In this document: in pieces, positions 20,826 to 32,370 of the stretch
Numbering within the stretch: the first letter of the stretch is position 1
Layout: every line of letters starts with the position of its first letter
Origin: Cordilura impudica
Lineage: Eukaryota; Arthropoda; Insecta; Diptera; Scathophagidae
Reading direction: 5' to 3'
Assembly (NCBI GenBank): GCA_963682025.1
Contig: OY821517.1
Coordinates: forward strand, 226,710,476-226,774,475
Length of the DNA stretch: 64,000 nt
Made by a program: the position numbers and the translations under genes
Notes under the pieces: generated by a model
Databases searched by the model: none
What the model was told of the DNA's origin: nothing
The model's input: only the letters and a program-made list of their open reading frames with translations

Positions 20826-23609
20826 ACCAAAGAAGCAATTACACGTAATAATCCGGCAAAAGAAACAGCGACTTCACTAGTCAACACCCCAGTAGACGAA
20901 GCTGAAAGCATGGCAGTTAGTTCCAGGAACACAAGACCCTATGTCTTACTTGGAAAAGCATTGGTAAAAGTCAAAGCAAATGGGTTGGAAACTGAATGCA
21001 AGGCGATTCTTGATTCGGGATCACAAGTCAACCTCATTACGGAGAGATTGGTCACACGGCTTGGACTCCCAGCAAGGGCCACATCAATTTCAATCAACGG
21101 TATTGGAAAAAACCGCACCAAGGTTCAACACCGAGTCAATATCACGCTTCAATCCCGACTCAACAATTTCTCAACCCGGCTTGAGGCATTTGTATTACCA
21201 CAAATAATTGCTCCACAACCCGCTCAACTGCTCACTATAGATAAGTGGTCAATTCCCAATAATATACCATTAGCAGACCCAACTTTTAACCGCCCAGAAA
21301 AAATCGACATTTTGTTAGGGGCGGAATATTACCATCAACTACTCGCCATCGGTCAAATCAAACTGGCTGATGACCTCCCAAGGTTACAAAATACAACTTT
21401 TGGCTGGATAGTATCCGGGAAGGTATCTGGTGAACACCTATCATCAGTGATATGCGGTGTCCTAACTGATGAGGATAACATGAATCTGGCTATTGAACGA
21501 TTTTGGAAACTTGAGGAGATCGAAAGCAGACAGCAACAATTATCTTCTTATGATGCACAATGTGAGGCACATTTTAATCAGCATACTAGTCGTGATAATG
21601 GAGGACGATTCGTGGTACGACTTCCATTTTGTATGGAAACGTCAGCATTAGGAGCTTCACATAGTATTGCATTCAACCGATTTCTCTCATTAGAACGCAG
21701 ATTATTGAAAGACCCTTCACTAAAAGATCAGTATGTGCAATTTATGAAGGACTATGAAGCAATGGGGCACATGTCGAAAATCCAAATAGACGATGTAAAA
21801 GGGCATAAATACTTTATCCCTCATCACTGCGTGTTACGACCTGAAAGCAGCACCACTAAACTTAGGGTGGTATTCGATGCTTCAGCGAAAACAGCGTCAG
21901 GAAAATCATTAAATGACATTCTACACACCGGGCCACCACTACAAAACGATCTGTTTACGGTTCTCTTACGATTTCGGATGCCGCGTTTCGTGTTCACTAC
22001 AGACATAGAAAAAATGTACCGCCAAATATTGATCCACCCCAAAGACCAACAGTTCCAGATAATCCTGTGGCGAAATGATGTTTCTGAACCCATCAGTTAT
22101 TTTCAATTAAACATAGTGACATATGGCACTAGGTCCGCGCCATATTTGGCAATCAAATGCTTGAAGGAGATAAGCCATGACAATAAGGTTCAATTTCCTT
22201 TAGCAGCCAGCTTTCTGGAAAGAAATTTTTATGTCGATGACGGATTAGGTGGAGCCGATAGTTTGAACACCGCCCTCGAAACTCAACGCCAACTACAACA
22301 TGTCATGGGTAAGTATGGGTTCCATTTAAGAAAGTGGTGCGCCAATCACACCCAACTGCTCCGCAACATTCCCAATGATGATCAAGAAGTCAATCTAGAC
22401 TTTTCCAAAGAAGAAACGGATTGTACAACAACGCTAGGATTAGTGTGGCTACCCAAAGGTGATCTCCTTAAAATCAAGGTTAACATACAACCAATTAAGG
22501 CTGTGACTAAAAGGACAGTCACGTCGGATTTAGCACGCATTTTTGACCCACTCGGGCTACTGTCCCCAGTAGTCGTCCGAGCAAAAATGTTTGTTCAAGA
22601 ACTATGGACCTTGAATCTGTCATGGGACGAGGCTGTGCCATCAGAGTTTGATTCACGCTGGCGAAATTTCCGAAAAAAACTAAGTGAACTTGAAAACTTT
22701 CAAGTGCATCGGCATGTCTATAAGGGAGGTATTCCTAGCAAGACACAACTGCATGTTTTTACAGATGCCTCCGAAAAGGCGTATGGAGCCGCAATATACG
22801 TTAGAACATTTCTACCAAATAAAACAGTCATCGTATACCTGCTATGTGCGAAATCTCGTACAGCTCCTCTTAAACAGCAAACGCTCCCAAGGTTGGAATT
22901 ATGCGCTGCCCAGCTGGGTGCCAACTTGGCAGCAAAGGTTAAGCTCGATCTGGACATGAGTACAACGCCAACATTCTACTGGTCCGATTCGAAAATAGTC
23001 TTAGCCTGGATACATTCAAGATCATCTTCATTTCATACATTTGTGGCAAATCGAATAGCTTCAATTCAAGAAAGCACATCACCTGAGCAATGGCGGCATG
23101 TGGGTTCAAAAGATAACCCAGCAGATATATTATCCAGAGGATTAGATCCACGACAGTTACAACATACACCACACTGGATGTATGGGCCATTCTTTCTTCA
23201 TGGAGACGAAAAACATTGGCCTCCTACTTTTTGTTTAAGCTCTGACATAACAATAACTGAACAGAAGCAAAACCCTTACAACTCACTAGTGGCGGTTAAT
23301 AGTGAAAGTTTTCTGCACAACATAAATCACAGAAATTCATGGAAAACGCTTCAACGAATTATGGGATACATCCTGAGGTTTATTAAAAACACAAAAACTA
23401 TTAAGGCAGAGCGACAAACCCAGCGAACTCTGACCCCTATTGAACTTCACGACGCGATTGCCTTCATTATTCGCATTACCCAACAGTCTGCGTTGACAGA
23501 AGATATTAGGCAATTACAAGGACAAAAGGACCTTCAGGCTCCAGTCAAATTAAAAGCTTATCACCATTTCTTGATGAACATAATATTCTACGAGTTGGAG
23601 GCAGATTAG
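20826..23609 (+). pseudogene. BEL element 1: protease, reverse transcriptase and RNase H
   Basis: A continuous open frame (from 20010, 1199 codons including the gag C-terminus). Protease active site AILDSGSQVNLITERL at about 21003-21050. RT spans about 21780-22520 with PHHCVLRPESSTTKLRVVFD, FTTDIEKMYRQI (first Asp) and FYVDDGLGGAD (YVDD at about 22230). The connection includes SDLARIFDPLGLLSPVVV. RNase H shows VFTDASEKAYGAAIY, LPRLELCAAQLGANL, WSDSKIVLAWIHS and SKDNPADILSRG (22756-23145). All catalytic acids I can place are present, so this polyprotein segment looks intact internally. It is out of frame with its 5' and 3' neighbours: the frame ends in a stop at 23607-23609, near a one-base shift at about 23575. 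Confidence 0.92.
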
Positions 23610-24040
23610 AAGCATCCCCGTTATCTTTTAATGCCAAACATCCAATGTTGCTGCCCTACAACGATACAATCAGCAGACTAATCTTTGAGTCAACACATAG
23701 GGAAAATAAACATTGCGGTCCTAGCGCACTTCTTGGAACCGTAAGACAACGCTTTTGGCCCATCAAAGGCAAACACCTGGCTCGGGAAACTGTTCATAAA
23801 TGTGTCCAATGTGCAAAATCGAGACCAAAACTTCTTCAGCAAATCATGGGAAATTTACCGGAGAGAAGAGTAACGCCAGCAAGACCCTTCATTAATGCAG
23901 GAGTTGACTACTGTGGCCCTATCTGGGTTCACTTTAAAACCAGAGGAAAACGACCCCAAAAGGCGTACATTGCTGTGTTTTGCTGCTTTTCTACAAAGGC
24001 AGTCCATCTAGAACTAGTGACGGACCTTACAACCGACGCC
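23576..24040 (+). pseudogene. BEL element 1: integrase, N-terminal part
   Basis: After the frameshift the frame reads LRVGGRLEASPLSFNAKHP, then the zinc-binding HH-CC module (TH-ENKHCGP and KCVQCAKSRP), then NAGVDYCGPIWV with the first catalytic Asp and CCFSTKAVHLELVTDLTTDA. At 24040 the coding sequence is interrupted by the hAT element. The last eight bases, CCGACGCC, are its target-site duplication, and the reading frame resumes at 27166 without a shift. Confidence 0.9.
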
Positions 24041-24190
24041 CAGAGAACGAAGCCGACTTAAAACTGTCGGCGGCGGCGGCTAAGCAAAAAAGCAGTCGGC
24101 GGCGGCTAAAAGTCGACTAAAGCCGACATTTTTTCGGCGGCGGCGGCTGAACAAAAAAACTGTCGGCGGCGGCTTAAAGTCGACTACAGC
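24041..24190. repeat. GC-rich subterminal repeats, left end of hAT
   Basis: At least four GTCGGCGGCGGCT-like copies with interspersed GTCGACT and GCCGAC motifs. Arrays like this are often transposase-binding sites in hAT elements; that role is inferred here. Confidence 0.8.
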
Positions 24191-24336
24191 TGAAAAAAAT
24201 TGCAAAAAATTTTTTTTTAAACAACAAAAATTGTTTTTAATTTATTTAGTTAAATTAGATACGATCTAAATAGTATAAAAAGAACATTGAATGTTTTTTT
24301 GATGCTTTAAGCAATTAAATTGAATTAAAAAAAGAA

Positions 24337-26670
24337 TCATTTTAAAAATGGTTCAACGGTCTTCATGTTGTCATGAATAAAAAGTTGTTTTTTAACTGTT
24401 GCAGGATGTAGACTGCTCCTTTTTGCATTTACGCAATTCCCTGCTACCGAAAAAGCTTGCTCTGAGGAAGCAGATGTGGCTGGAACTCCAAAACACACAT
24501 TAGCTACAGTTGCGATATTTGGAAAAATCTAGAAGTTATACAATTCGTTTACTAAAATTTTAAAGACACATACATAATTGTTATATATACTTGTTTGTTT
24601 TGTTGCCACCAATCCAAAGGCTCTGTTTCGTGGACTTCTGTTTCATAATATTTTTTTACCTCGAGCTCTTTGTTACATGAAGCGTTAGATGATGATCCCA
24701 CAAATTCTAGCATTCTTTTGCGGCCATTTGATATTTTCTGAAAGTAAAAAGTTTATTAATATCAATTTTTACTTTCATTTATAAAATATTACCTGTTTTT
24801 TGTTATTCGGCTCTACCGATTGACTGGTTGACGGCTCAGTCACTAAAACGGGTTGGCTGTCACTGACAACATTAATTTTTTCAATTTCTTCCAAAATAAT
24901 ATCTTCTTTCGAAATTGGGAAATTTACATCATTTTCAAGTTCATACGAATTTGGAATTTGGCTGGGTATTTTTTTCAAGTATTTTTCTAAAACTTGCCAG
25001 TTCTTCTGACATGGGTCCAATAATGCTGCAACAACATTTAGTTTAATCACTTTAAATCTTTTTTTAAAGTTTTCTAAGGAAAAAATGCACAACTCTATTG
25101 TTAGTTGGAAACAAGATTCCTTTTCTCCTTTCTCCAATAATGAAATAATGCTTTCTTGAAAATAAATACAAGATGAAATTGTGGGGTATTCTTGCCGTTG
25201 GAGGCATTTTGTAGCATCTTCAAAAATTTTTAAAAATTCAGCAAATTCTCCTATAATTTTTCTTTCCATTTCTGGTATCAAAAGCTGTTCCTGTTTTGCT
25301 TTAAAGAGTGCTATATTGATAGTTGATACATTTTTAGAAAAACTGTCTATCATTACTAACAGAGAGTTCCACCGTGTTGGAACTGAATTTTTTAATGACT
25401 GATGTTTAGCATTTACAGAATTCTCGTACAGTTCGGTAAAATGGTCATCTCCGTTCGGGAACTGTTCGCAACAATCTAAACTTTCTAAAATAGTCTCTGC
25501 TTCGATAAAAATTTTTGCTAGTTCACCCTGTTCCTCAACGTTTTGAATATTTGTTATGGCTTCGGTGCTATACATAAGGCTCCGGTATATTTGTTTGAGT
25601 TTTGAAATGATATTTTTAATATGTGCGAAACGTTCATTGTTTAAAACATCATGCATTAAAAATCTATGTAAAATATGCGCATTGCATCCGTATCGGGTTA
25701 TATTTTTAATTTTTAATGCGGAAATTATGTTACTTCCGCCATCAGTAACAGCACACATAATTTTTCCCTGTATATTAAACTCATTTAGGGTTTCCTCTAT
25801 TTTTTGGGACACTGCTAACCCTGTATGCGGCCGAGGAAAAATTTCCGTTTTGAGGGTTATGATTTTCATTTGGAAATCCTGGCAGAAGTGCACTTTAAAG
25901 TTTATGTGCGACAATCTTTTATATTTATCGGACCACATATCCATGACTAAGGTCATGTGTTTTGGTGAAGTATCCAAAATTTTGATGTTGCCCAAATAAA
26001 TATTATATACATCATTTAACGCTGATGTTGCAATTGTTCTATCAGTTGGAAGAATCGTTTTAGGATTTAAAAAATTTACAAATTTTTTGAATCCGGGTCT
26101 TTCAACAATTTTAAAAGGCTGCAAGTCCCAACAGCACATTTCAGCGACTCGACGACCGTTTTGGTATTTGCTATTACTGCTAGAAGACGCTTCTAAGACA
26201 TTCTGAGTCAACTGCGAGGTCTTCTTTGAATTTATGGTCTTTAAGTCTAAATTATGGACAGAACGTAGATGATGATTGTAATTTGTTGTTGACATCGATC
26301 TTCCAAAACTTAAAAAAAAAAAAAATACAATTTTGCAAATTTTAAACATCAAATTTTCTCACCTTTTTAAAATTCCATTCTCTTCCAAGCATAGTTTGCA
26401 AAATTTGTACTTATCGAGAATGTGTCTCTTGTTAAAACACAGGTCTCCGAAATACTTCCAACACTCAGATATTGCGGTTTCATTTACCACCAACTTAGTC
26501 ATTTTTTTTAATTCAATCTTTTTTTTAAAAAGGTCTTCATAGTATGATAAATCTGCTGATGGCAAAATGTATCTGTTAATATTTTCCGGCTCATCTGAAT
26601 CGGAATCAGAAGAAATAACTGGTCGGTTTCTGGTACTTGAGAAATAATGTTGTATATTTTTTTGTGACAT
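24337..26670 (-). CDS. hAT transposase, apparently intact, four exons
   Basis: Cut-and-paste transposase acting in the nucleus on the element ends. Exons on the minus strand: 26670-26363, 26308-24793, 24737-24591 and 24528-24337. Introns of 54, 55 and 62 nt all have GT/AG ends, and the phases join without a shift, giving 720 codons plus stop, close to the usual length for hAT. Exon 1 has an acidic N-terminus and the first half of a BED zinc finger (CKLC), completed in exon 2 by HHLRSVH, so the first intron splits the finger. Exon 2 has the first catalytic Asp (VMDMWSDK), the second (CAVTDGGSN), and CNAHILHRFL, the C-x-x-H type motif. Exon 4 holds the dimerisation block PATSASSEQAFSVAG with the catalytic Glu. 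No stop or frameshift was seen. The start ATG at 26670 precedes SQKNIQHYFSS, a typical hAT beginning. Confidence 0.9.
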
Positions 26671-27009
26671 TTTGAAATTTTTTAAAAATTAAAAAACTTT
26701 TTGTTTAAGCGACGCGTAAAGTATAACGGGATTTATTGTAAACGGTAAAGGTGCCAGAAAAATAGAAATTGATATGAGGCATAAAAAAGTTGCCAGACTT
26801 AAGTTCAAATTTATACATAAGCGAAAACTTGTCGTAAGACATGTTCAATATATTCGATACATGCAAAAAATACTTTACCTTTAAATACATACTTTACTTT
26901 TAAAGTTTTAGGTAGATTTTCCTTAAATCTAACCAAAACTTTACAAAATGTTACTCGCTTAGATTTTTAATTTTTAACCAAAATAATAAATTAAATAAAA
27001 AAAATCGAA

Positions 27010-27157
27010 AAAAGTTCAAAATTGTTAGCTAAGCCGACCGAGTCGGCTAAAAATTTGAGCCGACGGTAGCCGCATAAAGTCGGCGGCGGCCTCAATTACT
27101 TAAAAAAAGTCGGCGGCGGCTATGCGCCGACTGCGAGCCGATCGGCTTCGTTCTCTG
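27010..27157. repeat. GC-rich subterminal repeats, right end of hAT
   Basis: AGTCGGCGGCGGC-type motifs at about 27078-27090 and 27109-27121, together with shorter GAGTCGGCTAA, GAGCCGACGG and GCGCCGACTGCGAGCCG variants. These mirror the left array, followed by the terminal repeat. Confidence 0.8.
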
Positions 27158-27165
27158 CCGACGCC

Positions 27166-27796
27166 TTCATTGGGGCGCTTAAGAGATTTATAAGTCGCAG
27201 GGGCCACTGTCAGCATCTTTATTGTGACAATGCAACCAATTTTGTGGGAGCTCGGAATCAATTAGAAGAGTTGTCAACTGCCCTTTTCGCTACACCAGCT
27301 CAAGAAAAAATTCAACAAGAATGCGCCAGCAAAAGCATTACTTTCCATTTTATTCCTCCTCGAGCCCCGCATTTTGGTGGACTGTGGGAAGCTGCAGTCA
27401 AATCCGCCAAAAGATTATTGGTGAAGGAAATGGCAAATGCGACTCTGACTTATGAGGAAATGGAAACCGTGATCATAGAAGTTGAAGCGATCCTCAACTC
27501 AAGACCAATCGCACCATTGTCGAGTAATCCTAATGACGAAGCTGCACTCACGCCTGGCCATTTCCTGATTGGTGAACCGCTCACGGCACAAGTTGATGCA
27601 ACTGCACAATCAACGTCAAAACCACTTGCCAAACGATGAGAATTAGTATCGCGAATAAAACATCAATTTTGGGACCGATGGTCACAGGAATACCTCAATG
27701 AACTCCAACAGCGTAACAAGTGGCAAACTAAGGCTCAAAATCTGCAATCAGGGACCATAGTTATCATAAAGGATAACTCGCCGGTCATGACGTGGC
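27166..27796 (+). pseudogene. BEL element 1: integrase, C-terminal part
   Basis: Continues the integrase core after the hAT insertion: [30 protein letters not shown] (second catalytic Asp) and [17 protein letters not shown] (catalytic Glu), then [15 protein letters not shown]. The frame meets a TGA at 27637-27639 in a codon that is Trp in the related element 2 (AKRWEHV). Coding similarity then continues in the same frame (QFWDRWSQEYLNELQQRNKW) until a further frame change near 27795 leads into the ORF that includes env. Confidence 0.88.
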
Positions 27797-29731
27797 GTGG
27801 TAATCAATACATACCCCGGTCCAGACGGCGCCGTCAGAACAGCGGATGTCAAAACGTCTAATGGCATCATTAAGCGAGCAATTCACGTACTAGCTCCTCT
27901 TCCTCTGGAAGTACCAATAACGACAGCTGACAATGAAGCAATACCTCCCAACTCAACACTTAAAAGAAGCAGTTCATCCATCGGTGAAAATGAAGGTACA
28001 CCAACCCCGAAACGTAGCCCCTTAACTGCAACAACCATGCTGGTGCTCCTAGCACTATTATTTCCATTAGTCGTATGCCAACCAGTTGTTTACACGAAGA
28101 TCACTAGCAATCCTGGCCTGCATTTTGAAAATATCGGTCACGTTAAACCAATCATTGCAGAGTGGAAACTTCTCATTTATTTTGAACTGGCACCCTTCCA
28201 TACAGAATTGCGGCTTTTAATCAATTGGACCTCTGCCTTGAAAAAGGCCTGCAATCATCAATCCCTCACCAATCAATGCGACGGACTACTAACCCATTTT
28301 CAAAATCTCCAGAACGAGATGGAGGCCGGTCTAGAAGATCTAGCACGAAGAAGAAAACGAGGAGCGATAGATATCGTTGGAAATGTCGCTAATTCTTTAT
28401 TTGGCATCCTTGACTCAAAGTATGCAGAAGAAATGACCACAACTATTAACCGTATAAAAACTAACGAAGCCTACTTGCACAGCCTTCTGCGGAATCAAAC
28501 GTCGTTTCTCGATTCAACTCTTAATCTGATGAAGCAATCTGAAAACCGTACACAAACTAACTTCGAAAAACTCAATTTCAAAATCAGTAGTCTAATGAAC
28601 CTCACAAACAATGATAACAACCATCGATCACAGATCATCTTGTCTCTGAGCGTCCAATTATTTACCATTGCTGATAATTTGCAAAAAATGCACGCATCCA
28701 TGATCAACTTGTTAGCTGACACTTATAATGGTCGAATAAGCCCTATTCTGTTAACACCACGACAGTTTTCGGCCGAAGTTGATAACATAAAAGCGAATCT
28801 TCCTGCAGATCTGACCCTCCCAGTCACAGATATCATCCATTTATATGGTATAGTAACAGCTCATGCAGCAATTTCGAACCAGCACATCATCTGCACTTTG
28901 CTCATCCCACTAGCACATCAAAATGAATATGATTTATTTTATATTACGCCAGTACCACAGCCAATAAATAATTCGTTAGTAGCTATCCTACCGGCATCTA
29001 AAATGATGGCTCTCAACGCTCATCGAGACGAATATTTCCCTATGGATGATGCCACACTTCGGGACTGCAATAAACTTGAGCATGATACCTTTTTATGCCC
29101 GAACATTCAAGCTACATACTACAAGGGTTCTCCAGTCTGTCGCTGTGAAATACATTTATTTAATAATGGATCTGACACGAGTTGCAATATAGAATTAATC
29201 GCCAGCAATAACGTATGGTATCAACTCTACAAAAGGAATCAGTGGCTAATCTCAACTCAACAAAAACTTAAACTAAGCACAGTATGCAATGGAGAAAGTA
29301 GCTCTCAGTTTTTGGAAGGCACCGGCTTCCTTACGCTCCCAGCGGGATGCACAATGAAAAGCGAAGGGACCACCATATACGGTCCCCAAACAATTACCTC
29401 AATTTTACAGCAATCATACACAAGCAATGGGATATCGTTCTCCCATCTACTACAGAATGTGGACAGGCTAACCCAACCCCTACCATACTCTTCGACTATT
29501 GACAACATAACCCGGTTGCAAGCGGAAGTAAAGGCGCAACTACAAAATTTACCGGCAACAGCACTAAATCATAAGGTGCACAGTTTGACCATCAGCTATG
29601 TGGGACTAGCACTAATTATAACACTGATCATCATCCTACTAATTAAACAAATATTGAAACTAAGACGCAAAACAGTTCCACAGCCTTCACCAAGGTCTAA
29701 CTGGAATGATTCCTTGGAACCAACACCTTAG
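27797..29731 (+). CDS. BEL element 1: integrase tail and env-like F-type glycoprotein
   Basis: The first 80 or so codons are the end of integrase (INTYPGPDGAVRTADVKTSNG). The env-like part probably starts at an internal Met near 28037 with a hydrophobic signal peptide (MLVLLALLFPLVVC). It resembles the fusion glycoproteins shared by baculovirus F, gypsy and roo-type env. A basic furin-like site RRRKR at about 28345-28361 is followed by GAIDIVGNVANSLFGILDSKYA (fusion-peptide region) and a long heptad-rich stretch (28430-28700). A Cys-rich C-terminal ectodomain (CRCEIH region, 29130-29380) and one membrane span (about 29590-29660) ending in a short basic tail complete it. The ORF is uninterrupted. 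How it would be expressed (splicing is usual) cannot be seen. Env gives an LTR element potential for cell-to-cell spread; activity here is not implied. Confidence 0.82.
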   Translation: MVINTYPGPDGAVRTADVKTSNGIIKRAIHVLAPLPLEVPITTADNEAIPPNSTLKRSSSSIGENEGTPTPKRSPLTATTMLVLLALLFPLVVCQPVVYTKITSNPGLHFENIGHVKPIIAEWKLLIYFELAPFHTELRLLINWTSALKKACNHQSLTNQCDGLLTHFQNLQNEMEAGLEDLARRRKRGAIDIVGNVANSLFGILDSKYAEEMTTTINRIKTNEAYLHSLLRNQTSFLDSTLNLMKQSENRTQTNFEKLNFKISSLMNLTNNDNNHRSQIILSLSVQLFTIADNLQKMHASMINLLADTYNGRISPILLTPRQFSAEVDNIKANLPADLTLPVTDIIHLYGIVTAHAAISNQHIICTLLIPLAHQNEYDLFYITPVPQPINNSLVAILPASKMMALNAHRDEYFPMDDATLRDCNKLEHDTFLCPNIQATYYKGSPVCRCEIHLFNNGSDTSCNIELIASNNVWYQLYKRNQWLISTQQKLKLSTVCNGESSSQFLEGTGFLTLPAGCTMKSEGTTIYGPQTITSILQQSYTSNGISFSHLLQNVDRLTQPLPYSSTIDNITRLQAEVKAQLQNLPATALNHKVHSLTISYVGLALIITLIIILLIKQILKLRRKTVPQPSPRSNWNDSLEPTP

Positions 29732-29807
29732 CTAATCTCAGCATTTATTATTAAAAATCGTTCATTTGTTCTGCCCATTGATATTGCCGATCGTTGGGGC
29801 CGCAATA
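29732..29807 (+). other. BEL 3' non-coding stretch with putative polypurine-like tract
   Basis: Between the env stop and the LTR-like copy B. CGTTGGGGCCGCAATA directly precedes TGTTAATTC, where plus-strand priming would be expected; the tract is short and interrupted. Confidence 0.45.
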
Positions 29808-30309
29808 TGTTAATTCTTTCTGATTTTTTTTATTTTTAACAAAATAAAAACAAATCTTTATGGAATTAAAATTATTTGGTTCTCACCGTTTTGTCAAGCA
29901 AATCGTGTGAATTGTGTGAATATGTATGTATTTTAATTTTAGTTAATTTTTTATATACACATTTTTTGGCTTTACATTTGTTTTATATGCTTTGGTTATA
30001 TTTTATATGCATTGTTTTTTTGCATTTTTATTTTTTGCAGTTAACTTTATTGATTTGATGATATATATATAGCATAAGTTTATTAATAAAATTGCCATTA
30101 TTATTTTGCCACTCAAGTAATCAACAGGTTTTTTTTTTTACTTGAACACAACGTTGTCCTGGTGTACCACTTGGATAACTATCCTTCACAAATTTGAATA
30201 TACATTATCCTGGTGTACCACTAGGATAATTTAAATTTAAAAACACTAAATAAATAACTTGGTGCAACACCAAGTTACCCCCCCCCCCCCCCCCCGTTTT
30301 TTTATCCTT
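29808..30309 (+). repeat. BEL element 1 LTR-like sequence, copy B
   Basis: Same start (TGTTAATTC) and order as copy A at 9259, including the three hairpins and an 18-C run (30278-30295), but about 300 bp containing the foldback units are missing. It runs uninterrupted through the point where copy A carries the Helentron (30300-30325), so it is the empty site. Confidence 0.7.
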
Positions 30310-31134
30310 TTTTCCTTATAAAGTTGAGCGAGGCAAACGAACCAAGCTTCAACAATTATAGATTACATGAAATGTTTCTGTATATTTATAAGAAACATAC
30401 GCTCATCTAAAGGAGCGTTATTCGCTATTAAATAAAAATTCTAAAGCGATGTTTTTGTTTTGTTTGTGTTAACCGAATGTTTATTTAAATTTACATCTGC
30501 TTATAAAGCTAGTTTGAAAAGCTTAACACTAGTCTAGTATTGAGTGACATTAATAAAGTCACTCAATTATTCTGGTCTACAAATTAAAAAAAAAAGTTGA
30601 CTGCAGAAACGAAGCATGTTTATTAACTAATCTGGGTGCGCTGAATTCGAATCTGGCATAAAAATTGGGATAACACGTCTTGTTTATTTTTTATCGCATG
30701 CTGACAATACTATACAACAGTCAATACTGACACTACAATTTCACAATTATTAATTTGACAGAAGCCCACATTCGTTCTAAATCGTCATAATAGTAGCGTT
30801 TAAGCATGGCAGGGAGATCGTGTGTTACTGATTCAAGCTATTTTTGCTTTCTGTTTGTTGAATATTTGGTTGGAAAAAAGGATATGCAATATCGGAATCA
30901 TTAAAATATGCATATTTACATTATTTTGGTTTTGCTGTTAGAAACTTCGAAAAACCATGGACACTGACAATGTTTTGCAATAGTTGAAGAACTGTTTTAT
31001 ACAAGTGGTCAAATGGCAAGAAGATCTATTCCGATTTTTCAATTCCAGAGAGAGTCAAGTTACCACCAAACCGATTATTTCTGTTTAACAAAAGTTGCTG
31101 GATTCAATGAGAAAAATCGAAAAATATTACTTAC

Positions 31135-32370
31135 GTGAATGTCCCATCGGTTTCAAACCCAGTTCAACGTCCACCAAATAATCCATTACCAGTCATTCCC
31201 AGTGATACGAGCAGTGAGTCCGAAACATCTTTCAGCAGCAGTGGTAGTTTGTATGATGCTGACGATGAACGCCATTTAGTGACTCAAGCTGAGCTGAATG
31301 ATCTAATTCGGGACTTACATTTAACGAAGCAAGACACAGAATTACTAGCTTTACGCATGCAGCAGTAGAAACATCTTATAGTTGGGACAAAAGTACCAAT
31401 CTATAAAGATAGAAGCTTGGAATTGGCTGCATATTTTGAAAAGAACCACTCTATTCTATACTCTACTGATATTGATGGTTTATTTCAAAAAATGAAAGGC
31501 TCTTCTTTTGCATAATGGGAATGAAAACACATCCATACAGATTGCTCATGGCTTAATACAAAGGAAAATTACGAATCAATGATTGAAATTTTGACATTAC
31601 TCAAATACAACGATCATAAATGGAAGATCTGTGGTGATTTAAATTTCTTTGTATGTATAGTATAGATCATCGTAAAGAACGGTAAATTAATATGTTTCAG
31701 GTCATTGGTTTGTTGACTGGTATGCAAGGAGTTTTCACAAAATATTGTTGTTTCCTTTGTCTATGGGATAATCGCGCTACATGTCATCATTACGTCAGAA
31801 CAGAGTGGCTAAAAAGAACTGAGTATTCACCAGGAAAAAAACATTTTAAATAAACCATTAATTGATCCAAATGACGTTTTTCTTCCTTCGCTGCGCATAA
31901 AATTGGGAATTTTTTAGAACTTTGTCAAGGCTCTGGACAAAGATGGTGCAGCATTTAAATATTTGCGTTTTTTCCTAAAATTTCATATGCTAAAATCGAA
32001 GAAAGCATATTTGTTGGCCCTCAGAACAGGAAGCTATTGAATGATGATAATTTTGCAAAATGTTTATTGGAGAAAGAATATGCAGCCTGGAAATCATTCA
32101 AGGGCATCGTGGACAGTTTTCTTAGAAACAATAAGAGTGAAAACTACAGACAAATCGTTGCTGAATTATTGAAAATTATCACGAATGTCATTCAAAATGC
32201 ATTTTCTTCATTCGCATTTAGATTTTTTTCCACAAAACCTAGGTTCGGTGAGCGACGAACAAGGGGGACGTGCTAAACAAGATTTAATGAAAATTTAAAG
32301 AAATTATCAAGGATTTTTGGGACAAAAGCATGCTGGGAGACTGTTGCTGGACTCTGATACGTGAAACCGA
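31135..32370 (+). pseudogene. Decayed transposon-like protein gene (FPENLG-type), copy B
   Basis: Same broken gene as at 15917-17160, with the same early stop after LALRMQQ and a few private changes. For example, GGTGATTT at 31633-31640 retains bases lost in copy A, and one T is missing near 31970. The shared lesions show it was already dead before duplication. Function unknown. Confidence 0.6.

Larger units (their letters stand above)
24041..27157 (-). mobile_element. Complete hAT element, 3117 bp, inserted in BEL integrase
   Basis: Perfect 16-bp terminal inverted repeats (CAGAGAACGAAGCCGA at 24041-24056 and its complement at 27142-27157). Perfect 8-bp target-site duplication CCGACGCC (24033-24040 and 27158-27165). 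Both subterminal regions are packed with GTCGGCGGCGGCT-type repeats, strikingly GC-rich against the AT-rich surroundings. It carries one gene on the minus strand with four exons and no visible lesion. Structure and coding state both suggest recent transposition. Confidence 0.95.

Noticed and set aside
20642..23190. Minus-strand ORFs inside the BEL pol region
   Set aside because: Shadows of the strong plus-strand gag-pol frame.
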